Below, one piece after another: positions 33,633 to 44,400 of a stretch of 64,000 bases of DNA. A program made the translations under genes and the position numbers. The notes beneath the pieces are model-generated. The model was not told the DNA's origin and did not search any database. It saw only the letters and a program-made list of their open reading frames with translations. Origin of the DNA: Amoebophrya sp. A120 (taxonomy: Eukaryota > Sar > Dinophyceae > Syndiniales > Amoebophryaceae); contig CAJINV010000023.1 in the NCBI GenBank assembly GCA_905178155.1, positions 393,610-457,609 of the forward strand. The letters are read 5' to 3'. Every line of letters starts with the position of its first letter. Position 1 is the stretch's first letter.

Positions 33633-36600
33633 ATGCGAGCAATGTCACTGCTTCTCCGGTGGATCGTTGTACACATCACGGGTCTGATTATTTCAAACGC
33701 CCCCGGAGTGGTTTTTCTTTCAACTGCAAATATACAGGAGGACGCTACTGTGCCGAAGGTTGATCATGTCGACGGCCCAGAGCGTAGAGCGGACGGGCGC
33801 TTCCTGCCCTCCCGTGTGTGGCAAGAATTCGATTCGACTTCGGAAGATGTTGCTGCGTTTTTCGATATGCAGGCGAGGGAGGTGGACGAGCTCGATGCGG
33901 CAGCCTTTGAGCAGATTTATCAGCGCACCGCGCCACTACAGCCAGAGGCCGAGCCTGGTGCATCTTCACCGACCCCGGGTAGTAGTTCTTGGCAGTCATG
34001 CAGGTCTTGTGAAACGGGTGAGGACCAAGCTGAAGTCCGCCCTGACGGGGAGACCACTGACGAGGAAGAAGATAAAAATGAGGCTGACGAGGAACGAAGT
34101 GAAGATGTCCGCGAAGGGTCAGCACATGATGGCACGTCCTCGACGGACGACGATGACCACCCGCACTAGCAAAGGTAAATATGTCTGGGTCTGGAAGAAT
34201 GCAACTTGTCATGCTGTCTGCGGATTCTAGAAATATCTGTGCTGCATGAGCAGCAAGAGAAGTCAGTTCTTGGCACACCGAGAGGGCTGCATTTCTCATG
34301 CGTATATTAGCATCAAGAAGCTTTCAAAAAACCTGTGATGCTAGCGCCAGCATCATAGACCTCACGGGTGATGCAAAAGGTGCATGACAAGCCCCGACTC
34401 TTCCAGACCCAGACATGTTTGCAATCCATACACACTCGGTGTTACTGATTCTGCTCGACGCAGTATCGACGCGCATGGCCCTCCGCGGGCTTCCGAAAAC
34501 CTTCGACTTTCTTCTTTCTTTGCAAGAAAACAAGTCCCATTTCCGTCCGAGTCTATCCAAAAAGCACCACGTTTTGGGCAACGGATCCATCTCGAACCAG
34601 ATTCCGCTCGTGACGGGGCGTATGCTGTCGGACGCGGAAGTGGAAGTGGGGGACCCGGAGCCAATTTTGCGGCCCAAGAGTATCTATCAAATGTAAAAAT
34701 GTCGGGGTCTGGAAGAATGCAACTTGTGATGCTGCGTCTGCATTATCCAAAAATCTGTATTGCATGAACAGCAAAAGAGGTCTGGTTTTGGCCACGGCGA
34801 GAGGGCATTTCTCATACTGTATAGGCATCAGAAAGCCCTCAGAAGATCTGTGATGATAGGGCATGCATCGCAGACATCAGGAGTCATGCAAAATGTGCAT
34901 GACAAACCTTGCATCCTTCCAGACCCAGGCATTTTTGCATTTGACAGTGTCCGGGACCGTCACATTCTTGAAGTCGCCAGGAAGTCCGGAGACTACACCA
35001 CCTTCGTGGGGTATGGTGAGAAAAAAGTGTTACAGTTACACATTGTGTTGCAGGCCAAGCAAGACAGACAAGCTCTGTCATGCCGGATATGCATAGGAGC
35101 CTCGTTTCATAGGTGTTTTCCCGAAGGGTTTCTGCATTACAAGTTTTCTCTCTCATGCAGAGAAATTTGTGTTGCTGAATTGACTACAAATGTGTAACTG
35201 TAACACTTTTTTCGTGGGATATGGGCTGTAACTGCGAGCCCATGATTGCCTGGGCCTGCGCTGTAATATTCGCACCGTTCGCGGACTTCCGCTACTCGTC
35301 CCCCTTTCACGCTTACGACGAACGGAAGGGCGTTTGCACGGTGGACACGAACGACGCCACCTCCTCCAGTGCAGCGCGAAATCTGTACGCTGCCGAGCAT
35401 CAGCGGATGCTAGACGACAACGGTAGCTCCTCGTCGCCCTCCGAGCCGGATCCACTTGATAACTACTCTGCCGAGCAGCGCAATTACCACCTCCGTGCTT
35501 TACCAAAAAAAGATCTTGGCTGTCGTCCGCCGAGGACATCACTTTCGAGGACAACGCCTATAATTCGTAGAAAGACGGGAAATATGCGCGCCAGTTATCA
35601 CATCAGTAGAAACAAAAAGCCCCACAAGATCGATGTTGAGCCCCTCGAGTTACAAGTTCGTTTGCTGGGAAGCATTTATTTTTCTACACAATCGAAAAGG
35701 ATTTCGACCAGAGCACACACTGCAAGCCAGTAAGTCATTTTTCCAAAGCACATACTGCGAAATGTTTCCTCTATCGAGGGCCACGACATCATCTCCCTGA
35801 GCACGCACGTATAGTACATGTGCATGACAAAATAAAGTGGCTTTGGGTCGTGGCGGGAATTATCAGTTTTTACTGAGAATACCACTCGGGCAGTATTTTT
35901 GGAAGCGCTGGATTTTCTGGGCATCGGGAGACAGCGCGTCTCGTTCGTTCCGGAAATAGAAGAGGAAAAAATACACTTGGAAACGAAGGTAGAACAAGTG
36001 GACGAACACTCGGAGAACGGCATAGAATTACGACCGGAGCAGGAGGAGAGTGCGCGACCACTCCAAGCAGACCTTTACTCATCGCTCGCGCTGCGGGAGA
36101 CTCTTGGTCCGGGCACGGCAGATGAGGACTCCGTAGTACCATCTGAGGCCGTAGGGCGGGAAGCAGGGAACTCCAGCAGCGTCTGTGCCGGTGCTTCTAC
36201 AACCGCCGGAGGACCGACAACGGGTGGACGACGTACTAGAGCGGGTCAACAACACGACGGTGCCCATAAGAAGAAGAAGAAGTTTGCTGTGGTATTTCTA
36301 GACGAGGGGCACTGGATGCGGCCTTCCCGGATGGATGCCATCAACTCGATTGATGATTCACTGCGCGCATTTCTGGAAAAAGCACTCCGCAAGACGAAGA
36401 ACTTATCGCTGGTCCTGCTCGGGGACCACGGACGCCTGTTCCGCGATATGCTCGAGTCCAGGTACATCGACCTTTACGCTTACGAGTACCGGCTTCCGTT
36501 GCTCTTTACCAGGTTTTCTATCCTGTGCAAAAGCAACGTACTCGTAGTAATTGCGTTTATGCATTACAAATCGCTTTCCCATTCCCAAGGTAAATCAGCA

Positions 36601-38309
36601 TTACAACTTCAATTTGTAATGCTGGGGTAATTTGTAATGCAATTTATACTAGGACGATAATTTTGCATTGCATATTTTCCAAGAGGGACCACAACGCCGT
36701 GGCCGCCAAGGAAGCGCTGGAGCACATGGAAAAGAATCACCGCTGGATATGGATTGCAAAAGTGTCTGGGTCTGGAAGATAGATTGCAAATTGTCATGCT
36801 AAATCCGAATCATGCAAAAATCTGTGTTGCATGAGTGCCAAAAGCTGTCCACTTTCGACCAAATGGGGAGGGAGTTTCTCATGCGGGATGGGCATGAAAG
36901 AGACCTCACAGACTCTGTCATGCTAGGCTCCGCATCCCAGACCTCAAGGGTCATGGAAAACCTGCATGACAAGCTCACACTCTTCCAGACCCAGACACTT
37001 TTGCATTTCATACTGGATTACGCCCTACAACCTCCACGGCGTTTTGCTCCGACTGGTATCATATGGATTGCAAAAATGTCTGGGTCTGGAAGAGTGGAAC
37101 TTGTGATGCTAACTTTGGACTCTGAAAAATTCTGTATTGCATGACCAGCAAGAGGTGTCCAGTTTGTGCTACGCGTGGAGGGCATTTGTCATGCGGAATA
37201 GGCATCAGGAAGGCCTCTAAAAACCTGTGATGCTAGGACTTCCATGACAGACATTATGCGTCATGCAAAAACAGCATAACAAATGTCGGATTCTTCCAGA
37301 CCCAGACATTTTTACATTTGATATATTTACATTACCGTTTGAAGAGGAGAACGCGAAGATGGCTGCTCGAGCATCCCTATGAAATGCAAATATGTCTGGG
37401 TCTGGAAGGTTCCCAGATTTGTCATGCAGTTTTTCCAAGCTCCGCCAAGTCTGCAATGCAGGGCCCAGCATCACAGGTTCTGCAGCCCCTTAGTGATGCC
37501 TGTTCCGCATGAGAAATGCCCTCTCAATATGGCCAGAAGTGGGCACCTTTTGCAAGCCATGCAACACAGTTTTTTGCAGGATGCGGAACACGCATCACAA
37601 GTTCGGAGCCTTCCAGACATCCAGGGATATTTGCAATGCATAATCCCAAGAATACCTGCAACCGGACGGCGCGACTTTGATCCCGCAGCAGTGGACTTTG
37701 GAAGCCACCCGGCACTATGATTGGCCTGCCGCCGTCAATGACAAGATGTGCGCGGCTGTCTTGAGCATGGTGGACGAGCTCGGGTTCCAAATGGATCCGG
37801 TCGTCTGTGACCGCCGCCTGCTCACTGAGGCTACTTGTCACGTCGTTCGCACGTCTACAAGTTTGAACGGTCAGTGGGGTCCCGGAGCGGTAATCCACGC
37901 CATCCTTGAATTCCGAGCTCCTGCGAGGAGGAAGAAGCCGGGGTTTGATCATGCGGAAGTAGAGGAAGAGGACGTCGATGGTTTCAAGTATTCGGCTGTT
38001 TTGTCGTGGCTCGCGCAAAGCGATGAGATGCGCGTATCCCCGTTGTACGAGCTGACCACGTATGATCCCTACAAACGGTGCGTGCCGATTCACTACATGC
38101 GGCAACGGTTGGAGGAAGCATCTCTTGTATCTAGTACATCAACGTCTCGGCCTGATGATGCGCTAGTACAGCAGCAGCAACAACAAGAGCAAATGTTGGA
38201 GCGCTACATGGACTTCTCTCTGGAAGATTTCATATCGCTGGATCCTCTATCAAATGCAAATATGTCTGGGGCTGGAAGAATGCAAACTTCTGTTGCGAAT
38301 TTCGGATGA
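33633..38309 (+). CDS. DUF229-family (sulfatase-like) secreted protein
   Basis: Exons I can support: 33633-34166, 34436-34684, 34952-35011, 35227-about 35550, about 35887-36518, 36680-36747, 37018-37061, 37329-37377, 37648-38247 or on to the TGA at 38307-38309. The N-terminus has a hydrophobic stretch fitting a signal peptide or anchor (WIVVHITGLIISNAPGVVF). An acidic linker follows. Then come DUF229 hallmarks: SVLLILLDAVSTRMALRGLP (metal-binding Asp strand with Ser), SNQIPLVTGR, VGCNCEP, FAVVFLDEGH, LSLVLLGDHGRLF (the DHG motif), ITPYNLHGVLLRL and a Cys-containing tail. DUF229 proteins belong to the alkaline-phosphatase/sulfatase superfamily; activity of this one is unknown. One join between 35500 and 35900 is unresolved: the frame changes at an A7 run (about 35503-35510), fitting a one-base indel or another intron. 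The 3' end runs into an introner with no matching partner. Confidence 0.7.
34167..34430. mobile_element. Introner, family A, diverged left end
   Basis: 264 bp, starts TAGCAAAGGTAAATATGTC, ends CAATCCATA. TSD cgcac/cacac at 34162-34166 and 34431-34435. Unspliced, it supplies an immediate TAG stop. Confidence 0.83.
34685..34946. mobile_element. Introner, family A
   Basis: 262 bp, right end TTTGACA. TSD gtatc/gtgtc at 34680-34684 and 34947-34951. Confidence 0.85.
35012..35221. mobile_element. Introner, family C
   Basis: 210 bp, TIR core GAAAAAAGTGTTACAGTTAC. TSD tgggg/tgggc at 35007-35011 and 35222-35226. Confidence 0.87.
36519..36674. mobile_element. Introner, family B
   Basis: 156 bp. TSD ttttc at 36514-36518 and 36675-36679. 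Confidence 0.9.
36748..37012. mobile_element. Introner, family A
   Basis: 265 bp. TSD ctgga at 36743-36747 and 37013-37017. Joins NHRW to ITPYNLHG, a DUF229 signature. Confidence 0.92.
37062..37323. mobile_element. Introner, family A
   Basis: 262 bp, starts TATGGATTGC. TSD tatca/tattt at 37057-37061 and 37324-37328; either copy keeps the frame. Confidence 0.8.
37378..37642. mobile_element. Introner, family A
   Basis: 265 bp. TSD atccc at 37373-37377 and 37643-37647. Confidence 0.9.
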
Positions 38310-38616
38310 GACACCAATCTGTCATGCACGGACAGCGAAAGTCGCCCGCTTCGTGTCACCGGAAGCCGGGGAGATTTCTCCTTTGTGATGCGCACCCCCA
38401 TGTAAACATGACTACAGGCATTTTCAATCGTGTTTGGGAATTTGTAATGCTCTAAACCGGATAAGCAGATGGATTTGTAATGCGGCTGTCCTTGCTACCT
38501 TGCACTACCTTACGGACTGCAACCTGTCATGCGTGATTCCCACAACTCCTAGGTTTGTGTTGCAAAATCCCCATCTTCTTGACTCGCGGATGCTGGGGAC
38601 GCTTTTACTTAGGATA
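38248..38616. mobile_element. Chimeric introner: family A left end, family F right end
   Basis: Begins TATCAAATGCAAATATG (family A) but ends GGGGACGCTTTTACTTAGGA plus TA (family F). The flanks tcctc and ttggg do not match, so this is a fusion of two elements rather than one insertion. It contains the first copy of the 45-bp junction motif. Confidence 0.7.
38341..38380 (+). repeat. 45-bp junction motif, copy 1
   Basis: Core gcccgcttcgtgtcaccgg then aagccggggagatttctc. Copies 2-4 lie at 39371-39419, 39994-40041 and 40628-40679, each joined to different flanking introner sequence. Confidence 0.85.
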
Positions 38617-38670
38617 TTGGGGCGCGTGTCGCCAAGGCTGTGCTGCTTTGCGTATACATCTTCCTTGGCG

Positions 38671-38882
38671 TATCAACTAGAAAAATTCCCCCACCCCATA
38701 TCGAAAACGAAATTTGTGATGCTGTATTTGAGTACACAAATCGACTTGTAATGCTAGAAGGCCAAGAGCCGCAGTCATGGCCTCGTTTGCAGGCAATTTG
38801 TCATGCTGTTTCCCACTTCCAGTTGCTTCCTGTCATGCTGAAGATGCAAGGATATGGGGAGGGGAGATTTTTCTTCTTGATA
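38671..38882. mobile_element. Introner, family D, short
   Basis: 212 bp. TSD tggcg at 38666-38670 and 38883-38887. Confidence 0.85.
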
Positions 38883-38923
38883 TGGCGCGTCTATGATGTT
38901 GTCCGTGGAGATCACGAAGAGCG

Positions 38924-39185
38924 TATGCATTGCAAATATGCCTGGGTCTGGAAGAGGGTAACTTGTCATGCTACATCTGGATCGTGGAAAAATTTGTGTT
39001 GCATCATTGCCAAAAGAGGTCCACTTTTGAACAAGTTTACAGGCAGTTTCTCATGCAGAAAAGGCATGAAAAAGATCTCACAGAACCTATCATGCCAGGC
39101 CGTGCATGCCAGTCCGCGTGGGTCATGGAAAACCTGCATGACAAACCTGGCAATCTTCCAGACCCAAACATTTTTGCATTTGATA
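38924..39185. mobile_element. Introner, family A
   Basis: 262 bp. TSD gagcg at 38919-38923 and 39186-39190. Confidence 0.88.
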
Positions 39186-39233
39186 GAGCGCGAAAACCAA
39201 CAAAATTGAATACAGCACGCAACAGGCCGTCCT

Positions 39234-39370
39234 TATGAACTGCAAAAGTATCCTCGTACTCGTATAAATGCATTACAAATTTCCTCAGCATGAGAAATAA
39301 AATTTGTAATGCTGATTTGCCTTCAGAAAAAAATTTGTGATGCAAGACTTGCATTTATACGAGTGCGATG
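39234..39370. mobile_element. Truncated introner, family B
   Basis: Starts TATGAACTGCAAAAGTATCC after gtcct and breaks at gtgcgatg, where the terminal ACTTTTGCAC...ATA is replaced by junction-motif copy 2. Confidence 0.75.
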
Positions 39371-39419
39371 ACAGAAAAAGTTGCCCGCTTCGTGTCACCG
39401 AAAGCCGGGGAGATTTCTC
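39371..39419 (+). repeat. 45-bp junction motif, copy 2
   Basis: acagaaaaagttgcccgctt onward; follows a truncated family B introner and abuts the family E element at 39425. Confidence 0.85.
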
Positions 39420-39424
39420 TACTC

Positions 39425-39680
39425 TATGACCTGCTCAAGCGTTAGTATCTCAAACCTTACAATAGAGTCTGGGTTTTGTGTTGCATGATGAGCATGACAG
39501 ACTGGCACAGCGTTCCACTTTCTGCAATACAAATTTCGGCAGATTCTAGCGCGGATGGGGACTCCGAGACTTGTCATGCGCAATCCTGTGGGAGTTGGCT
39601 AGATCATGATGCACCTCTTGCATCACAGATTTCCATATTCTACTGTAACGCTTCAGATTGTAACACCTGAGCAGGTTATA
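39425..39680. mobile_element. Introner, family E
   Basis: 256 bp, starts TATGACCTGCTCAAGCGTTA, ends GAGCAGGTTATA. TSD tactc at 39420-39424 and 39681-39685. Confidence 0.85.
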
Positions 39681-39685
39681 TACTC

Positions 39686-40052
39686 TACCACCGGGTTTGA
39701 CCTACTTGGGGAAAATTCGTTTCTGTTTGACATCTACGAGTTATGAGAGTGTACAACTTGTCTCCCTCCCCCGGCCCCGCATTTGTGATGCAAAACCCAA
39801 AACCCAAGTGCTTCCCTGTGGCACTGTTTGCATGACAGATTCCGAAAGCCCAAACAGTACCACGCTAGGCGCGTGAATTTGTCATGCACAGGCGCCACGT
39901 GTGCTGGCAGCTGGCTGTTGTATTGCTGTTCATGCAATACAAATGAGGGGGAGGGGGGCTGTGCACTCTCATACGAATCTGAAGAAACGAAACTGACAAA
40001 AGTTGCCCGCTTCGTGTCACCGGAAGCCGGGGAGATTTCTCCTGAGGGTTAG
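39686..40052 (+). pseudogene. Orphan exon group around DLLGENSFLFDIYESEETKL
   Basis: Exons 39686-39741 and 39979-40052, joined across a family G introner, read GFDLLGENSFLFDIYESEE then TKLTKVARFVSPEAGEISPEG and a stop. The 45-bp motif is coding here, which suggests that the other three copies are displaced pieces of this exon. The gene of origin is not recognised. Confidence 0.5.
39742..39973. mobile_element. Introner, family G
   Basis: 232 bp, starts TATGAGAGTGTACAACTTG, ends GTGCACTCTCATA. TSD cgagt/cgaat at 39737-39741 and 39974-39978. Confidence 0.83.
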
Positions 40053-40191
40053 ATCTGTGATGCTACTGACCTACCTAAAACAGGATTACACTACGAGGAC
40101 AAACCTGTCATGCCAAACAACCAAAGCTGGTTGATTTGTCTAGCAGATTTCCCATCTTGACTCTGGTGTGGAGACGTTTTCAATTAGGATA

Positions 40192-40590
40192 GCACTTGAC
40201 TTCCCTGGCTTGTGGCTTTGCGCGCACCCGGTGGTGCCGTGTCTGTTCTTGGCGCAGGCTGTACGCATTGCAAATATTTCTGGAGTCCTGGATAAGGTTG
40301 CAACTTGTGATGCTGTCTCTGGATTCTAAAAAAATCTGTATTGCATGACCAGCAAGAAGAGTCCAGTTTGTGCTAAGTACGCGGTGAGGGCATTAATTTC
40401 TCATGCAGGATCATACGCATCGTCACGAAGCCTTCTAAAAAGCTGTGAAATCATGCTAGGTCATGCATTACAGGCATGATGGGTCATGAAAAATATGCAT
40501 GACAAGCTCCGCACTCTTCCAGACCCAGACATATTTGCATTTGATAGCCGCTGCTGTTGATTAACCAGAGGCTGCCCAACCATGCCAAAA
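40192..40590 (+). pseudogene. Broken duplicate of an exon of the 41466-46575 gene
   Basis: 40192-40261 plus 40552-40587 encode DFPGLWLCAHPVVPCLFLAQ then AVLLINQRLPN, nearly identical to 44469-44564 (DFPDLWLCAHPVVPCLFLAQ, ALLLINQKLPN). This copy is split by a family A introner (40262-40546) absent at 44.5 kb, and also begins directly after a family F right end. Beyond LPN the similarity stops. Confidence 0.8.
40262..40546. mobile_element. Introner, family A, in duplicated exon
   Basis: 285 bp, starts TACGCATTGCAAATATTTC, ends TTTGATA. Flanks ggctg/gccgc are a poor TSD, but the reading frame is kept. Confidence 0.7.
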
Positions 40591-41465
40591 CTTCTGATGC
40601 GAATTTCAGATGACACACACCAATCACGGACAGAAAAAGTTGCCCGCTTCGTGTCACCGGAAGCCGGGGAGATTTCTCATGCGGATTAGGCATTGAGAAA
40701 CCGCCGCAAAAGCTGTGATGCTGGGGCTTGCATGCCAGACCTTTTTGGTTACAGGCATGCAAAAAAAGCATACCAAACCTCTGCATTCATCCAGACCCAG
40801 ACGTATTTGCACGTGATACCCCCAAGTGCGAGAATATTTTGCAACCGAGAGACGCCCAAGGAACTGGTTTATGTTCTGTAAGTGCAACTTACCTCCTGGT
40901 CCGCTGAAGGCGTGAAGATCCTTGTCATGCACTCCACCGCTTGGAGGTTCCTACTCCTAGTACCGAGCGAGGACCTGCTTCCGGTAGTTTCCACTTCGGA
41001 AACTTTTCTTCTGAGAATGTTCTGGCGGTTTTAATCTGGCGTGTCTACAGTACAATAGAATGCTCTTCGGTGTCATCTCTGCATAGATCCCAAGACCCTT
41101 CTCACTGGTCAACACAGAGCGCGCAAGCAGGACTTATTTTCAACATCCCTCTTGGTGGTTCTTTCCAAGATCGGTAAGAAATCTTCATGTAAAATTTTTT
41201 TTGGCTTGTGGTCGCGTTTCAGCAGCCGGTCCCGGCTTTGCGACCTAATAAGTTATTCGGTCCGTAGGCTCTGCTTTCGTGGCACAGAAAAGATAGAGAT
41301 CATATCTAGACCGTTTGTCGTTGTCATCGTTTTGCAGCTTACATATTTCAGTAAGCTTTTCAGAGGTCTGAGTTTTTTTTTTGCCGCCTTGGTCCCCTTT
41401 GTTTTGGTGCCGAGCAGCGTTTCTTGCCTGTTGTTTCAGACTTGGATTTCACTTAGGCAGTATCA
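40591..41465. other. Introner debris and upstream region
   Basis: Holds junction-motif copy 4 (40628-40679), a family A right end (to 40818) without matching left end, and then about 600 bases with no supported gene. Some hydrophobic ORF sequence near 41152-41586 may be 5' coding for the next gene in another frame. Confidence 0.45.
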
Positions 41466-44400
41466 ATGTCTACCCCTACTCCACCGACGGCGCAGTTTTT
41501 CTTCTTTTCCACAATTATTTTCGACCGCGCAACAACACAAAAAATGCCACTCACGAGGAAACTACGAAAGAGGCGGAGAAGTTTAATATTTCCACCATCG
41601 CCGTCGGTTGCAGCGCCGCTAGTTTATTTTCATCTGTTCTTTGCGGAGGAGCAACTGATCCGACACGCGCGTGGCGGCCGGGACGACGGGTGCAACGTGG
41701 ACGCGCCCTTTGGGCGATTGACTTTCTCTGCCGATGCGAAAACCGGCATGGAATTGGCAAGGGAGGGGGCGCAGCAGTATCTGACCCACCTGGACTGGAT
41801 GGACGGCGACAAGTGGTCCATGATAGAGACGGACACGCACTACCACATGGACCCGCCGGCGCGCGACGCCGCGCTCGCTTGCGCCTACACGAGCAACCTG
41901 CTCACCTTATGAAATGCAGATATCCCTGGATGTCTGGAAACTTGTGATGCTGGGTGGCGTATCACGAAGAGGCCACAAGTGCTGGCTCAGCATGACAAGT
42001 TTCGGAGCTTCTAGGTGTTGCCTATTCTGCATGACAAACTGCGTTTCTGCATGACAGAAAAATGGGGCTCTTGGGTACTGTGCATGACAAATTTAAGAGT
42101 CATGTGAGACAAGCATGACAAGCTTGCATTCTTCCAGACCCAGACACTTTTGCAATGCATACACCTTTGACTTCGACAAGGTCCTGCTCGACGACGCCGA
42201 GCTATGGATTGCAAATATGTCCGGGTCTGGAAGAATGCACCTTGTGATGCTGCATTTGGATTCCAAAAGAATTTGCATTGCATGAGCAGCAAAAGGATCC
42301 TAACTTTTGCTACGCTGAGACAGAGGGCATTTGTCATGCGGAGTAGGCATCAAGAAGCCCTCAAAAAGTCTGTGATGCTAGGACACGCATCACAGACGTC
42401 ATGGCTCATGCAAAACGTGTATGACAAGTCTCAGAATCTTCCAGACCCAGACATCTTTGCAATTGATACGAGCGGAAGCGACACCAGTGGCTTCACTCCC
42501 GCATTTATCAAGTGCAAAAATGTCTGGGTCTGGAAGATTGGAAGATTTGTCATGCACATCTGACATGTCCCATGAAGGCTGTGATGTATGCCCTAGCATC
42601 ACAGATTTTCTGAGTGCTTCTTGATGCATATCCTGCATGAGAAATGCCCTCTTTCCACGTCGCAAAAACTGGACTCGTATTGCCTGCCATGCAACACACA
42701 TTTTTTTAGAATCCAAAAATAGCATTACAAGTTGCATCCTTCCAGACCCAGACATTTTTGCATTTGATAGCATTCGCACGAGCAGGCGGCTGGAGGAAAC
42801 GAAAATTCAAGCGGGGAAGGACGTTATGCATTGCAAACGCATTGTACTTCTAGTGGTAGTTGCATTACAAATTTGCTCAGCATTACACATGAAAACTCTA
42901 ATGCTGTTTTGCTTTAGGAAGGAGATTTGTCATGCATAGCAGCAATTACGAGAAGTGCGATACTTTTGCAGAGCATAGACGTTTTGAAGACGTTCTGGTG
43001 TCTCGACAGTGCCCAGCGCCAGCGTTACAACGCCGTGCTTGCGGGGCAGCAGGAACCGAGTTACAACGAGGAAGCACCCCTCTACCGGTGGCTTTTGCAG
43101 TACGAAGACAGCGAGTGCAGGATTTTGACCGACCCCAGTTTCGGCAACATCGAGGCGCTGGCAAACAGCGAAGCTGGTGCGACGAGTAATTCCTTTCACA
43201 AACTTATGCAAAGAAAAAAGTGTTACAGTTACACATTGTGTTGCAGGACCGGCAAGGCAGACAACCTTTTGTCATGCAGGAAATGCTTTGGAGCCTCGAT
43301 TCCCGCGTGTATTCCCTTATGATCTTTGCATTTACAAGTTGCCTCTGCCACACAGAGAAAATTTGTGATGCAGAAACTCCAACAAGTGTGTAACTGTAGC
43401 ACTTTTTTCCTGTGATAAAACTGGGACAGGACTTGGAAGCGGGGCTCACATGGCCGCCGTACTACTTGCTCACCGGAGTAGGCGGTGGGAGTACTCCGAG
43501 CAAGGAAAATGGAAACCTTATCCAGCTGCACAACAACAACGGCGAACAAGCTAGTGGCTCAACATCTGACAGCGCCAAATCGGGTCTAGAAAGTCATCTG
43601 CCAACGACGTTAAAAGTAGCGGTGCTCGGGGACCACACGACCGGGGCGCTAGAGGAAACCAGTCTGTTCGAGCAGCTGTATTGGAAGGAAAAGGATTGGA
43701 CGCGGAAGATAGAGTTTTCTTTTTTCGGGTCGTTCTGCGACGGGTTCCAGCATTGGCACTGCCAGCTGCTGTGCAACCTCGCGCCGTCCTCCTGTGTATG
43801 GAGCTCTCAAACGTTACACTCTCAGCTATTACATGATGATGATTTGTCATACAAAATGCAAATCAGCATCCACACGATGAAGCTGCTTTGCATGACAAAT
43901 TTTTGAAGGGCTAAACAGCACCATTATCTGTGCCAAATTTGTAATGCGAGAGGTGCAAGCTCCCGTCTTTTGCTGTTCCTATTCTTGCATCACAAATTCC
44001 TGTAACATTTGAGAATGTAACAATTGAGAACGCCATACTGTGACCGCGACCGTGCGTCGGACTTGATCGCCTCCGAAATCTTGCAGAAGCTGTACCGAAA
44101 CGAGAAGTCCGACGGGCACACGAAGGGTGGAAGCCGGGAAGAGCAGAGCTACGACCTGCCCATGATGCTGGAGTGGTTCCAGCACATCTTGGCGAAACAG
44201 TTATGCATTGCAAAAGTATTGTATCGTACTTGTATAAACTGCATTACAATTTTTTTCAGTATGAAAATACTGAATTTGCCATGCTGTTTTACCTTGGAAA
44301 GGAGATTTGTATACGCATGACTGCAATTGCTACGAGTACGATACTTTTGCACAGGATAACAGTTCGGATTCGACAATTTTTCGGACTTGGTGGACGGACT

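Larger units (their letters stand above)
38617..39233 (+). pseudogene. Orphan exon group 38617-38670, 38888-38923, 39191-39233
   Basis: Three short exons read through two matched introners to give a hydrophobic segment (AKAVLLCVYIFLGASMM) followed by SVEITKSAKTNKIEYSTQQ. It could be a fragment with a membrane helix from a broken gene. No start or end is visible. Confidence 0.5.

Noticed and set aside
35729-35892. Canonical GTAAGT...CAG intron in the DUF229 gene
   Set aside because: Joining at these sites puts the next exon in the wrong frame.
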